From Methanospirillum purgamenti (GTDB taxonomy: Archaea > Halobacteriota > Methanomicrobia > Methanomicrobiales > Methanospirillaceae), in assembly GCF_018502485.1 (NCBI RefSeq), contig NZ_CP075546.1: a stretch of 64,000 nucleotides of DNA; one strand, 5' to 3'. The notes below the pieces were generated by a model. That model was given only the letters and a program-made list of their open reading frames with translations. It was not told where the DNA came from and searched no databases. Position numbers and translations under genes: made by a program. Positions 45,044 to 54,573 of the stretch are shown one piece after another. Position 1 is the stretch's first letter. Every line of letters starts with the position of its first letter.

Positions 45044-46153
45044 ATGAGAGCTGAACCCTTTATCCCAGACCCGCTTCCTCCATTAGATATTGACTGGATT
45101 CGTCATATTCCTCTGATTGGATCGGCAAACGCTGCTCTCGCCAGGTTTGACGGATTACTCCGGAGTATACAAAACCCGGATCTCTTGCTCACTCCGCTCA
45201 TTACTCAGGAGGCAGTGATATCCTCCCGTATTGAGGGGACACAGGCAACAATGAGAGACCTGTTAATTTTTGAAGCAGGGAAATCCGCCGTATCAAATGA
45301 AAAAAGGCAGGATATCAGGGAGGTAATGAATTATCAGAAAGCCTTGAGTCATGCACAGGAACAGATGATGACAGGGCATCTTTCCTGGGATCTCATTCTA
45401 TCTCTACATGAGATTCTTCTGGACGGAGTGCGGGGAAGTTCATTTGGCGGAAGTGTCCGGTCCATTCAGAACTACATCGGCCCGATTGGGGCTCCTATTG
45501 AAAAAGCAACCTATATCCCACCCCCACCTGATCTCCTCCCCGAAATGATTCATAACTGGGAGGATTACCTGCTTGGACCAGAAAAAGATGTTCTCGTCCA
45601 GCTTGCAGTTCTCAAAGGACAATTTGAAATTATACATCCATTTTGTGACGGGAACGGCAGGATTGGAAGGATGATTGTACCACTCTTTCTCATGGAAAAA
45701 AACCTTCTTTCATATCCTTCATTCTACATTAGTGCGTATTTTGACCGAACGAGGGAAGAATACTATAACCGGTTATTGCATATCTCACAATCCGGAGATC
45801 TCAATGGATGGATATCCTATTTTCTCTATGCTATCCGGGACCAGGCATTCATAAACATCACCCGTTCATCGCAGATCGTAGCCCTCTACGATGAGATGAA
45901 AAATATAATTCCACAGGTTATCAGATCTCAATATTCAATCGCTGTTATAGATACACTCTTTCAAAGACCAATTGTGTCTTCTTCAGATTTTATTGAGATA
46001 TCACAAATCCCCCCTGAATCCGGAAAGAGAATCCTTCTCAAGCTTCGGGATGCAGGTATTATTGAGATAATCCAGGAAGGAAAAGGAAGAAATCCGTCTA
46101 TCTACCAATTCGCAAAACTGGTTCAAATTGTTGAGAATGAGACATCTTTATGA
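45044..46153 (+). CDS. Fic family protein (Fic_N + Fic), probable AMP transferase
   Basis: About 369 residues from ATG 45044; an in-frame ATG at 44990 would add 18 residues. The active loop is HPFCDGNGRIGR, a complete HxFx(D/E)GNGRxxR motif, so nucleotidyl transfer to a protein hydroxyl is likely. The N-terminal segment SSRIEGTQATMRDL carries the inhibitory (S/T)xxxE(G/N) motif, so the protein keeps its activity in check by itself. A winged-helix domain occupies the C-terminus (QIPPESGKRILLKLRDAGIIEII). Such free-standing Fic proteins are commonly mobile and near defence or toxin genes, as here. The target is unknown. Confidence 0.9.
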   Translation: MRAEPFIPDPLPPLDIDWIRHIPLIGSANAALARFDGLLRSIQNPDLLLTPLITQEAVISSRIEGTQATMRDLLIFEAGKSAVSNEKRQDIREVMNYQKALSHAQEQMMTGHLSWDLILSLHEILLDGVRGSSFGGSVRSIQNYIGPIGAPIEKATYIPPPPDLLPEMIHNWEDYLLGPEKDVLVQLAVLKGQFEIIHPFCDGNGRIGRMIVPLFLMEKNLLSYPSFYISAYFDRTREEYYNRLLHISQSGDLNGWISYFLYAIRDQAFINITRSSQIVALYDEMKNIIPQVIRSQYSIAVIDTLFQRPIVSSSDFIEISQIPPESGKRILLKLRDAGIIEIIQEGKGRNPSIYQFAKLVQIVENETSL

Positions 46154-46380
46154 AAAAAGAACAGAATATATCCGTATCAGCAATTTCCGAATAGTTACCT
46201 CACAGTTCAGTTCACTACTCTTGAAGATGCTGGTCAGATACTCATTAACCGTTGGTATGGATACGGTGAATAAGGAGAACCCGAAAGAGTGGAGTGTTAG
46301 AAAATGATTCATCCGGAATTTCATAAGCACGATGAATTAACAGTTTAATCTCAAATTATGTATCCGAACGGTATGAGAAG

Positions 46381-46671
46381 TTACAATCTGCCATACTTTT
46401 TATGTGCTTTTTCAATGGTCATAATGTCCAGGATTTTCACAATCATCTGATTAGAATCAATCCGGTAAAATACGGTGTATTGCCTGGAAATATGAAGTAG
46501 ATATAATTGATAATCCCCAGAAAGATGTAATAATTCTTTATCTCCATCTATACCAGGATAGGGGTTATTTCTGAGTGATTGTAGTTTTTCTGAGATTATC
46601 CTTTGAGTTTTTTCAGGGAGTGAATGGAGAAAAGAAAGTGCTGACTTTTCAATGAGGATTCTATGACTCAA
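46381..46671 (-). CDS. RelE/ParE-type toxin
   Basis: 96 residues with the RelE fold pattern: SHRILIEKSALSFLHSLPEKTQRIISEKLQSLRNNPYPG, the central LHLSGDYQLYLLHISRQYTVFYRID, and the terminal strand VKILDIMTIEKAHKKYGRL. The basic and aromatic residues of a ribosome-dependent mRNA endonuclease (K/R clusters, Tyr near the end) are present. Its start overlaps the antitoxin's stop by 11 bp on the same strand. Predicted to cleave mRNA when the antitoxin is lost. Confidence 0.85.
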   Translation of the reverse strand: MSHRILIEKSALSFLHSLPEKTQRIISEKLQSLRNNPYPGIDGDKELLHLSGDYQLYLLHISRQYTVFYRIDSNQMIVKILDIMTIEKAHKKYGRL

Positions 46672-46852
46672 AGGTCATCTTTACAAATTCTCCTTCATCC
46701 TCCTTCTTTTTCATATCTTCCATCAAACGGTTTTTCTTTTCCAAGTCAACCATATGTGAAAGAAGATCATCAAAAGTCTGATTTGATTCTTTTAATTCCA
46801 CTATTTCATCCCATACGGATTGCGATACTGGTATTTGTTTAATCGCGGTCAT
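46661..46852 (-). CDS. Antitoxin of the RelE-type pair
   Basis: 63 residues. The N-terminus (AIKQIPVSQSVWDEIVELKES) looks like a short DNA-binding or dimer segment, and the acidic, helical C-terminus (LEKKNRLMEDMKKKEDEGEF) would wrap the toxin. GGAGGGA sits about eight bases upstream, a strong ribosome site, as expected of the first gene of a TA operon. It overlaps the toxin gene. Family assignment rests on size and position. Confidence 0.78.
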   Translation of the reverse strand: MTAIKQIPVSQSVWDEIVELKESNQTFDDLLSHMVDLEKKNRLMEDMKKKEDEGEFVKMTFES

Positions 46853-47221
46853 ATATTCAATCCCTCCTTTATGATGAGTTACAGTAACATTATTCCGATA
46901 TTATCATCGTTTTGCCTGAAAGACATTTTGAAGATCAATAGTATTATTACTACTTTATCAATTTCTACTCATATCATCATTTCTGTAAAACCTGAACTCG
47001 AACCAGTTTCACTATTTTAAAAATAATAAGATGAAAATTAACAATATTTTTCGCTAACCGTCAAAATGTAAAAGCCATATGTCACAAAGCTCAATATACT
47101 CATGTGAGCATATTCATCCCTTCTCCATCGACCTTTGGTATGCCCTCTGCACAAAATTCGAACCATCACCATAAACTACTCACCTAACCCCCCACTTTCA
47201 CACTTCCATCCTTGTGCAGGG
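46853..47221 (+). other. Spacer upstream of the TA operon, no gene seen
   Basis: AT-rich stretch of 369 bp between the TA operon promoter and a decayed gene. Open frames here lack recognisable features. No repeats were noted. Confidence 0.5.
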
Positions 47222-47660
47222 GAAATAACGGAGTTCAAAACATACAAGAAGAAACAGTAACCGAGCGGGGTATTCAGCTTGCAAAGGACGGGAAGAGGGA
47301 TGAGGCCAGGGAGATATTCAGAAAAGCCATTGATGAAATACCTTTTGATGCAGCATTATGGTGAAATTATGCGACCATATTTTTTAAATGAAGAAAAGTA
47401 TGGAGAGGCATTTCCTGAATTTTTCGAAAGCGATAGATCTCTCTCCGGGCTTTCATGGAGAGAGATGACGGCCGGATGACGATGGAGAGGTTGAGGTTAT
47501 CAAGAAGAGTGATCCTTGGTATAGGACCAGGAGTCTTGCGTATTTTACTTCGGATGGGTTATGAGGGACAGATGGGGCATTCACCGGTGTTCCTGTCTGG
47601 AGAGAAAATAAGGGAAGTGATATTTTTTTACCCAAGTTTACTACTTTGACATCAACCGTT
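47222..47660 (+). pseudogene. Decayed TPR-repeat gene fragment
   Basis: The frame from 47222 encodes GIQLAKDGKRDEAREIFRKAIDEIPFDAALW, a clear tetratricopeptide repeat, followed by a stop and then NYATIFFK in the same frame with another stop. A further coding-like piece (KSDPWYRTRSLAYFTSDGL) occurs near 47498-47560 in another frame. The upstream part of the gene is missing. It is a remnant directly in front of the cas operon. Confidence 0.5.
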
Positions 47661-47745
47661 TCAATATTATGTAAGATTATGGGTTGAATTTTGATCTCAA
47701 CGGTATCCAATTTTAATTGAATTATCTTTGTTCAACCGGTCATCT

Positions 47746-47754
47746 CTATAATAG
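47746..47754 (+). promoter_or_regulatory. Possible TATA box of the cas operon
   Basis: CTATAATAG lies 39 bp before the ATG at 47793. An archaeal start about 25 nt downstream would give a short leader that includes the AAGGGG ribosome site, which supports that ATG as the cas3 start. Confidence 0.4.
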
Positions 47755-47792
47755 TATAGCCGATCATGATACTTATGCAAGGGGCAGATCGA

Positions 47793-50507
47793 ATGTATCA
47801 GTACTGGGGAAAAACCAGTAAAGATTGTGAGCCTCACTATCATCTCCTTGTTTACCATTCCCTGGATGTTGCGGCGGTTGGAAACAGGATTTTACTCCAT
47901 CATCCTATTCTGGTAAGCAGGATATCCACTGCTCTTAATATTAATCAGGATCAGGTTATTCCGTTTATTAGTTTTTTACTCGCGATTCATGATTTAGGAA
48001 AATTTTCTGAAAGTTTTCAGGGAATGGTGAAAGATCTTTTTCTTGAAATGCACGGGCGAGAACCAAGACTATGTAATCAGCTCCATCATAGCAATCTTGG
48101 AATAAAAATTTTTGAAAATATTCTCGATACGTCCGATCTGAATCTGACCGACAGGCTTTGTGATGGCGATTTATACGAATTTTATTTAGGGTACAAATTT
48201 TGTCTGAACGCCTCATTTGGGCATCATGGGATGCCTCCCGATATGGGAAAAATAAATTATACATCTCTTCATCTGGTTTGTAACGATGATGACATCTCTG
48301 CTGCTTCAGATTTTTTACATGAATCTGCATATTTATTTCTTAATGATCTCAATTCCAAAATTCCGATACCCGATAGTGATACTGTCTCTGCTCAAATTTC
48401 ATGGTTAATAGCAGGACTTGTGATTATCTCTGACTGGATTGGCTCATCTGGCTTTTTCCCGTTTCAAAATGAAAAGATACCACTTGATGTTTATTGGAAA
48501 CAAAGTCTTGATATCGCTGATAGGGCGCTACCGGTTTGTGGGTTATCTGATTATAAGGTGAATCCTGAAACGGGTATCAGATCACTATTTCCTGTATTCT
48601 CTGCTGGAGGAAGAACTCCGAGTCCGCTTCAGGAGGCGGTAAGTACCTTGGAATTAGGGACTGGTCCTCATCTGTTTATTATTGAAGAATCAACCGGAGG
48701 AGGTAAGACAGAGGCTGCTGTCACTCTGGCTCACCGTTTAATGAATGAGGGGTATGGTGAAGGAATTTACGTTGGTCTCCCAACTATGGCGACAGCAAAT
48801 GCGATGTATGAGCGGATGAAGGATTGTTATCAACGCTTATACTGTCCGGGGGAAAGCCGTCCCTCACTGATTCTTGCTCATGGTTCTCGGCATCTCTCTG
48901 ACTCATTTATTCAGACTATTGGTCCGCCTGATGTTCAGTCAACTGAAATGGATTATCTGCAAGGCGAAGAATCTGGCGAGGCAGTATGTGCCAGATGGCT
49001 TGCAGATCATAAAAAATCATCACTCCTTGCATCCATTGGAGTAGGGACGATTGACCAGGGTCTTACCGGAGTGCTCCCCGTGAAACATCAGTCTCTTCGT
49101 TTATTTGGCATTGCCAGAAATATTCTGATTGTTGATGAGGTTCATGCCTATGACCGTTTTATGAATCGTTTGTTGCGTTCTCTTCTATCTTTTCATGCCG
49201 CTTTAGGTGGAAGTGCAATTCTTCTCTCTGCTACTCTTCCCAAAAGTCAGAAGGAAGAGTACATTTCTGGTTTTACGAATGGGGCGGGATATGCTCCCAA
49301 CTTAGACTTTGTGAGTGAATATCCATTAATTACACATATTTATTCTGGAGAACCTGAACAAATTCCAGTTTTGTGCAGGTCAGGGACTGAACGTGATATT
49401 GAGGTTACTTTTTTTCATTCAACCGAGGCGGTTACAGAATACCTGGAAAAAGAATTAAAATCAGGAAAATGTGCCTGTTGGATCAGGAATACCGTATCTG
49501 ATGCGGTGTCAGCTTACCAAATGATGGAAAAGCGAGAGGTTGCTTCGAAAATTCTTTTATTCCATGCACGATTCGCCATGGGAGATCGTCTTGAAAGAGA
49601 ACGAGAAGTTCTTGCTCAATTTGGCACACAAAGTAGTGATGAAGAACGTAGGGGAGTTCTTCTGATTGCTACTCAAGTGGTTGAGCAGTCTCTTGATATT
49701 GATTTTGATGTAATGGTTACTGATCTGGCACCAATTGATCTGGTTATTCAGAGGGCTGGACGGTTGCATCGCCATAATCGTGGATTGAGAGATAAACCGG
49801 TACTTGGAATATATTCCCCTCCGTTTGATAGCAATCCGGGAGATTCATGGTATTCAGAGTTATTTCCTGGTGGTGCGTATGTGTACCAGTACCATGGTTT
49901 GTTGTGGAAAACTGCAGAACTACTTCGAAGTGAAGTTTCAATCCGGACTCCTGATCGATCACGATTTTTGATTGAATCTGTATATGATTCTCAATTACCT
50001 CCATATGTTCCTTCGGCATTAACTGACCGGGATAAACAGACAGAAAATGAAGATCGGAGGGCTGAAGGTCTGGCAGGGAATCGTGCATTGAAAGTATCAC
50101 GGGGATATGAACTTGAATCAGGTTTATGGGGAGAGGATGATGTGGATAAAACACGTCTTGCTGATCCCACGATTCAGGTTCTTTTGTGCAGGTGGGATCC
50201 AATTCATAACGTTTTGTCCTTATGGAGAGATATGGATCAATACTCTATCGATATGAGTAGAATTACTGTTTCTCAACGAAGATATGATGTAAGGGTTAAT
50301 GTAGGTCCTCTGATAGAGTCAGAGATGGAACGTTTAAGTTCAGTTTTACCAGATGGAGGAAAAAGAGACAGAATTATTCCATTAATTCCAATCAATGATT
50401 ATCATTACTGTCCCGTGATTCACTCAAATGGGCAGCAGATGGTAATTGAGTATGACACAAAGAAGGGTCTGATAATACGTTCAGAGGGTAACTTTTATGG
50501 CGGTTAG
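47793..50507 (+). CDS. cas3: CRISPR-associated helicase/nuclease Cas3 (type I-E)
   Basis: About 904 residues from ATG 47793, which gives the typical beginning MYQYWGKTSKD and has AAGGGG upstream; ATGs at 47766 and 47775 would extend it by up to nine residues. HD nuclease domain first: H in YHSLDVAAVG, the HD pair in FLLAIHDLGKFSES, HHSNLG and FGHHG supply metal ligands. The SF2 helicase follows: Walker A STGGGKTEAA, DExH box IVDEVHAYD, motif III LLSATLP, and motif VI near VIQRAGRLHRH. Cas3 is recruited to Cascade-bound DNA, nicks and degrades the displaced strand with 3'-5' movement. All catalytic motifs are intact. First gene of the operon. Confidence 0.95.
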   Translation: MYQYWGKTSKDCEPHYHLLVYHSLDVAAVGNRILLHHPILVSRISTALNINQDQVIPFISFLLAIHDLGKFSESFQGMVKDLFLEMHGREPRLCNQLHHSNLGIKIFENILDTSDLNLTDRLCDGDLYEFYLGYKFCLNASFGHHGMPPDMGKINYTSLHLVCNDDDISAASDFLHESAYLFLNDLNSKIPIPDSDTVSAQISWLIAGLVIISDWIGSSGFFPFQNEKIPLDVYWKQSLDIADRALPVCGLSDYKVNPETGIRSLFPVFSAGGRTPSPLQEAVSTLELGTGPHLFIIEESTGGGKTEAAVTLAHRLMNEGYGEGIYVGLPTMATANAMYERMKDCYQRLYCPGESRPSLILAHGSRHLSDSFIQTIGPPDVQSTEMDYLQGEESGEAVCARWLADHKKSSLLASIGVGTIDQGLTGVLPVKHQSLRLFGIARNILIVDEVHAYDRFMNRLLRSLLSFHAALGGSAILLSATLPKSQKEEYISGFTNGAGYAPNLDFVSEYPLITHIYSGEPEQIPVLCRSGTERDIEVTFFHSTEAVTEYLEKELKSGKCACWIRNTVSDAVSAYQMMEKREVASKILLFHARFAMGDRLEREREVLAQFGTQSSDEERRGVLLIATQVVEQSLDIDFDVMVTDLAPIDLVIQRAGRLHRHNRGLRDKPVLGIYSPPFDSNPGDSWYSELFPGGAYVYQYHGLLWKTAELLRSEVSIRTPDRSRFLIESVYDSQLPPYVPSALTDRDKQTENEDRRAEGLAGNRALKVSRGYELESGLWGEDDVDKTRLADPTIQVLLCRWDPIHNVLSLWRDMDQYSIDMSRITVSQRRYDVRVNVGPLIESEMERLSSVLPDGGKRDRIIPLIPINDYHYCPVIHSNGQQMVIEYDTKKGLIIRSEGNFYGG

Positions 50508-50552
50508 AATTACACTTAATAATCAGACTTATTATTTTTATGAGGTTCAGAT

Positions 50553-52178
50553 ATGATCCATCTATTACATGATGCCTGGATTCCGGTTGTGAGAAAAAAC
50601 GGTGATTCCAGTCTTATCGCTCCGCATCAGATTACCTCAGATTATGATACAAATCCGGTGATAGAACTTAATGCTTCACGTCCTGATTTTAATGGGGCTC
50701 TTATTCAGTTCCTAATTGGACTGGTTCAGACTGCTTGTCCTCCTGAATCGGATAAAGAATGGATTGACCGGTTGGAGGGGACAATACCTTCTGATGTGCT
50801 GAAGGAAAGGTTCCAGCAGAATCAGGATGCTTTCTCTCTGGATGGCAACAGGCCCAGATTTATGCAGGATATCAGTATTGGTGATGAGAAGACTAATTCT
50901 ATTGACGGTCTTCTTATTGAAATGCCTGGGGAGAATACGGTTAAGAAAAATACAGATTTTTTTGTTAAACGAGATACCGTAAAGCAGATGTGTCCCTCTT
51001 GTGCTGCCATAGCCTTATTCACTCTTCAGGTTAATGGGCCAGGGGGTGGAGCCGGGCACAAAACAGGTTTACGAGGAGGAGGGCCATTATCGTCTGTAAT
51101 CTTGGGAAAAACATTGTGGGAGACTGTCTGGCTGAATATAATCCCTTCAACCAAATTTTTTGGAGATGTAATACCAAAAGAAAAAAAGAGTTTGGACATG
51201 ATCTTTCCCTGGGTAGGGAAGATACGCCTGAGTGATACTAAGGAAAAAACTGGGGTTATTGATGTTAATCCTCTTCAAATGTTCTGGGGGATGGGAAGAC
51301 GGATATTACTTGATTTTGAGGATAAGCCGGTAGGGGCTTGTGATGTGTGCGGTCTTGAATCTTCAGCAACCGTGTTGACATATCATACGAAACCACATGG
51401 AGTTGATTACGATGAAACCTGGGATAATCACACCCTTACTCCATATTACCAGGATAAAGATGTATATCGTCCGATCCATCTTCAACCCGGTGGCATTACG
51501 TATCGAAATTTTATGGGTCTGATTATTCCGGATTCGTCACGGAATATCAAAGTGTCCAGAACTGTAACAAATTTTCAGAATAACATAATTCGGTTGAGAC
51601 GAAAATCATTTGATAAGGTTCGATTATGGTCATTTGGGTTCGATATGGATAATGCAAAAGCCAGATGCTGGTACGAAAGCTGGATGCCGATTTATATTAT
51701 TGATAATGAGAAAGAAAGACAATTATTTGAGAATATTGTTTCAAACCTTGTTTTTACATCTGAATATATATTGCAATCACTCACTAGTTCCATAAAGGAT
51801 GCAATATCTGGACGAAAGATAAAAGAAAAGGATAAAGGAAAAAATAAACGAAAAGAACCAGTTGATTTGAGAAGTCGATTTTGGAATGAGACTGAAGATC
51901 TCTTCTATTTAACATTAGATAGGATTTTCTCTTCTGTAAATGATGCAGGCCAAATAGATAAGATTAAACGTGAATGGTTTCGTAAGATATCCAGTCATTC
52001 AATTGAGTTATTTGATTATTACACCCAGGTTTCTATGATTACCAAACTTGATGATCCTATGTGGGTAATAGAAACCCGGACAAATTTCAAAAAGTTTACC
52101 GGAGAGAAAACGAAAAAAATCATCTCATTATTGGGTCTTCTCATGGATGACTCAAAGGGGGACAAAAACCATGAATAA
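50553..52178 (+). CDS. casA: Cascade large subunit Cas8e (Cse1/CasA)
   Basis: 541 residues beginning IHLLHDAWIPVVRKNG, the family start. Characteristic parts: HQITSDYDTNPVIELNASRPDFNGALIQFLIGLVQT, CPSCAAIALFTLQVNGPGGGAGHKTGLRGGGPLSS and a zinc-like CDVCG. In Cascade this subunit reads the PAM and recruits Cas3. A basic low-complexity linker (SGRKIKEKDKGKNKRKEP, about residues 418-435) precedes the C-terminal helical bundle. GAGGTT upstream is a reasonable ribosome site. It overlaps cse2 by eight bases. Confidence 0.92.
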   Translation: MIHLLHDAWIPVVRKNGDSSLIAPHQITSDYDTNPVIELNASRPDFNGALIQFLIGLVQTACPPESDKEWIDRLEGTIPSDVLKERFQQNQDAFSLDGNRPRFMQDISIGDEKTNSIDGLLIEMPGENTVKKNTDFFVKRDTVKQMCPSCAAIALFTLQVNGPGGGAGHKTGLRGGGPLSSVILGKTLWETVWLNIIPSTKFFGDVIPKEKKSLDMIFPWVGKIRLSDTKEKTGVIDVNPLQMFWGMGRRILLDFEDKPVGACDVCGLESSATVLTYHTKPHGVDYDETWDNHTLTPYYQDKDVYRPIHLQPGGITYRNFMGLIIPDSSRNIKVSRTVTNFQNNIIRLRRKSFDKVRLWSFGFDMDNAKARCWYESWMPIYIIDNEKERQLFENIVSNLVFTSEYILQSLTSSIKDAISGRKIKEKDKGKNKRKEPVDLRSRFWNETEDLFYLTLDRIFSSVNDAGQIDKIKREWFRKISSHSIELFDYYTQVSMITKLDDPMWVIETRTNFKKFTGEKTKKIISLLGLLMDDSKGDKNHE

Positions 52179-52695
52179 CACATATCTATCTATTGATTCA
52201 GATTCAGTCAGGGATAAAATTCATTCCTGGTGGAGAGGATTGTCTGAGAACCGGGGAGATAGTGCAGAATTACAGAGATGTCATGACCTTACTGAAGTCT
52301 TTTTTTGTCAGGCATTTCATCGGCTTTATATGAGTCTTTTAAGTGAGGGGACGGTGAGGCGTGAAGCTCTGGCACTTATTGCAGTTTCTCTTGCACATGT
52401 GAAAGAAGACATTTCAGGTGTTACTTTTGCTCAGCAAATGGGCGAGAGTAAATCGGTTCAGACTCCTCAAATCAGCCAGATGAGATTTCGCAAACTTATT
52501 CGGTGTGAATCATATTCTGAACTCTTTCTTCCAGTGACGAGGATAATTAAGATGCTGAATGGGGCGGTGAATATCGATGATGTTGTTAAAAAATTATACT
52601 TTTGGAATGAAAAATCCAGAAAAGATATGACGTTTGAGTATTTTGAAAAAGTTTTGCAATCTGAAGGAAATCAAGGAGGAAAAAAGAATGAGTGA
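52171..52695 (+). CDS. casB: Cascade small subunit Cse2 (CasB)
   Basis: 174 residues from ATG 52171, inside the last codons of casA with GGGGGA upstream; a longer frame starts at 52147 but leaves the family beginning off position. Mostly helical: IHSWWRGLSENRGDSAELQRC, RHDLTEVFF-like region, LALIAVSLAHVKEDISG, SQMRFRKLIRCESYSELFLPVTRIIKML. Two copies normally form the belly of Cascade and hold the non-target strand. The stop overlaps the next gene. Confidence 0.88.
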   Translation: MNNTYLSIDSDSVRDKIHSWWRGLSENRGDSAELQRCHDLTEVFFCQAFHRLYMSLLSEGTVRREALALIAVSLAHVKEDISGVTFAQQMGESKSVQTPQISQMRFRKLIRCESYSELFLPVTRIIKMLNGAVNIDDVVKKLYFWNEKSRKDMTFEYFEKVLQSEGNQGGKKNE

Positions 52696-53836
52696 ATTTA
52701 TCCAGATTCATATGCTTGCATCGTACCCACCATCAAACCTGAACCGTGATGATCTTGGGAGGCCAAAAACTGCCACCGTTGGAGGAACACAGCGTATTCG
52801 TGTGTCTTCGCAGAGTCTGAAAAGATCCTGGCGGACTTCAGAGGCTTTTTCAGATGCACTCAAAGGGACTATTGGCATTAGAACCAGGGACATGGGGGTG
52901 AAAATAAAAAAAGCACTGGTTGAAGGGAGGTTATTATCCGATATTCTTGAGGGAAATGAATCAGCTCCCAGCAGGGAAATAGTAAAAGATGAGAAAAAAG
53001 CATCCGAATGGGCCATGAAGATCAGCTCTCATTTTGGAAAAATTGAGGGGGGAAAGGAGAAGGATACGGATAAAAAGGGAGAAAAGTCAGATGAAAAAAG
53101 TACAAAAAATCCTCTCTCCCACAAACAGATGGTTCATTATAGTCCGGAAGAGATTGCAGGGATTGATGAGCTGATTGGTCGGATTGCAGATGGTGAAAAG
53201 ATTTCAGATGATGATTGTATCCGCCTCCGATCCGATCATAAGGCTGTTGATATTGCCTTATTTGGTCGTATGCTTGCAGATAATGCAACATATAATACTG
53301 ATGCAGCGGTCCAGGTCTCCCATGCAATAACTGTGCATGACACACCGGTTGAAGATGATTATTTCACGGCGGTTGATGACCTTAATCAGCTTGATGATAC
53401 TGCGGGAGCTGGACATATTGGTGAAGCAGAATTTGGAGCAGGTCTTTTTTACACCTATATCTGCATTAACCGGGATTTATTAATAGAAAATCTCCAAAAT
53501 GATACGGAACTTGCGAACCAGTCTATTAAAGCTCTGATTCGTGCATCTTCCATGGTGAGCCCTTCAGGAAAACAGAATAGTTTTGCATCACGGTCTTATG
53601 CTTCGTATCTTCTTGTTGAAAAAAGTACCGAGCAGCCACGATCTCTTGCAGCTGCCTTTTTCAAACCAATATCCGGGAAGGACATCTACGGTGATGCTGT
53701 CAAAAATCTTGAGGGTCTTCGGGATCGGATGGATAACGCATATGGAACATCCTTTAAACAATCATCCAGATCTATGAATGTTATTGATGGAACGGGTAGT
53801 ATAACCGATATCATCTCATTTGTTTTAGAGTCATGA
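52688..53836 (+). CDS. casC: Cascade backbone Cas7e (Cse4/CasC)
   Basis: 382 residues from ATG 52688, with GGAGG nine bases before it; the upstream ATG at 52634 is inside casB. Family pattern: FIQIHMLASYPPSNLNRDDLGRPKTATVGGTQRIRVSSQSLKRSWR, DNATYNTDAAVQVSHAITVHDTPVEDDYFTAVDDL, AGAGHIGEAEFGAGLFYTYICINRDLL. Six copies form the crRNA-binding backbone. A charged insert rich in K, E and D (about 115-140: EGGKEKDTDKKGEKSDEKST) is longer than usual. Overlaps casD by 4 bp. Confidence 0.93.
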   Translation: MSEFIQIHMLASYPPSNLNRDDLGRPKTATVGGTQRIRVSSQSLKRSWRTSEAFSDALKGTIGIRTRDMGVKIKKALVEGRLLSDILEGNESAPSREIVKDEKKASEWAMKISSHFGKIEGGKEKDTDKKGEKSDEKSTKNPLSHKQMVHYSPEEIAGIDELIGRIADGEKISDDDCIRLRSDHKAVDIALFGRMLADNATYNTDAAVQVSHAITVHDTPVEDDYFTAVDDLNQLDDTAGAGHIGEAEFGAGLFYTYICINRDLLIENLQNDTELANQSIKALIRASSMVSPSGKQNSFASRSYASYLLVEKSTEQPRSLAAAFFKPISGKDIYGDAVKNLEGLRDRMDNAYGTSFKQSSRSMNVIDGTGSITDIISFVLES

Positions 53837-54570
53837 CGCAGTTCTGTCTCATCAATCTCTATGGACCGATGGCTGGGTATGGGGGGATTGCAGTGGGTGA
53901 TATGCGGCCTTCCTGGCCTAGACCATCCAGGTCTGCAGTTCTTGGTATGGTTGCTGCTGCTTTTGGTATTCGACGGGATGATGAAGAAGCCCAGACAAAA
54001 CTTCAGACCGGATATGGTTTCTCGGTGATGGTCCTGCAACCTGGCATAATGATGCAGGATTTTCATACCATTCAGTCGGCCCATTCATCTTCTGTGAAGA
54101 AACTGAATCATGTAATGACCAGGCGGGACGAGATGAATCTTGGTGATCCTGATACGATTCTGTCCCGGAGGGAGTATCTTTGTGATCATATTTCGGTTGC
54201 CTGTATATGGATTAGGGATATAGAATCTGCTCAGTATTCTCTTGAAGAGATTGCAGATGCATTTAAAAAACCGGTTTTTTGTTTGTATCTGGGTAGAAAA
54301 TCCTGTCCGCCTGCTCTTCCAGTCCATGCAAGGGTCATACAGACTGATTCACTAAAGTCTGCTCTGGTTCAGCATATCGAGGGTTTTGATCTACTCTATG
54401 GGTTTCAGATTCCGGATCGGGTATCTCTCTTTTTCGAGGAGGGTATTGATCCCGGATTTGACGAACCGGTGATGGTGATAAAGCGGCGTGATAATATTTT
54501 ATCCCGTTCACGGTGGCAGTTTTCAGACCGAAATGAATATTATGCCCGTATTTCTGTTTCAGAGGTGTGA
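53833..54570 (+). CDS. casD: Cascade subunit Cas5e (CasD)
   Basis: 245 residues; RAMP-type protein beginning QFCLINLYGPMAGYGG, then DMRPSWPRPSRSAVLGMVAAAFGIRRDDEE, the conserved glycine-rich start of Cas5. The C-terminal KRRDNILSRSRWQFSDRNEYYARI fits the family. In Cascade it caps the 5' handle of the crRNA. The start lies within ATGA at the end of casC, and casE begins three bases after its stop. Confidence 0.93.
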   Translation: MTQFCLINLYGPMAGYGGIAVGDMRPSWPRPSRSAVLGMVAAAFGIRRDDEEAQTKLQTGYGFSVMVLQPGIMMQDFHTIQSAHSSSVKKLNHVMTRRDEMNLGDPDTILSRREYLCDHISVACIWIRDIESAQYSLEEIADAFKKPVFCLYLGRKSCPPALPVHARVIQTDSLKSALVQHIEGFDLLYGFQIPDRVSLFFEEGIDPGFDEPVMVIKRRDNILSRSRWQFSDRNEYYARISVSEV

Positions 54571-54573
54571 TTT

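Noticed and set aside
47766..47792. Earlier start for cas3
   Set aside because: ATG 47793 has a ribosome site and the typical first residues, and the TATA element is too close for the earlier start.
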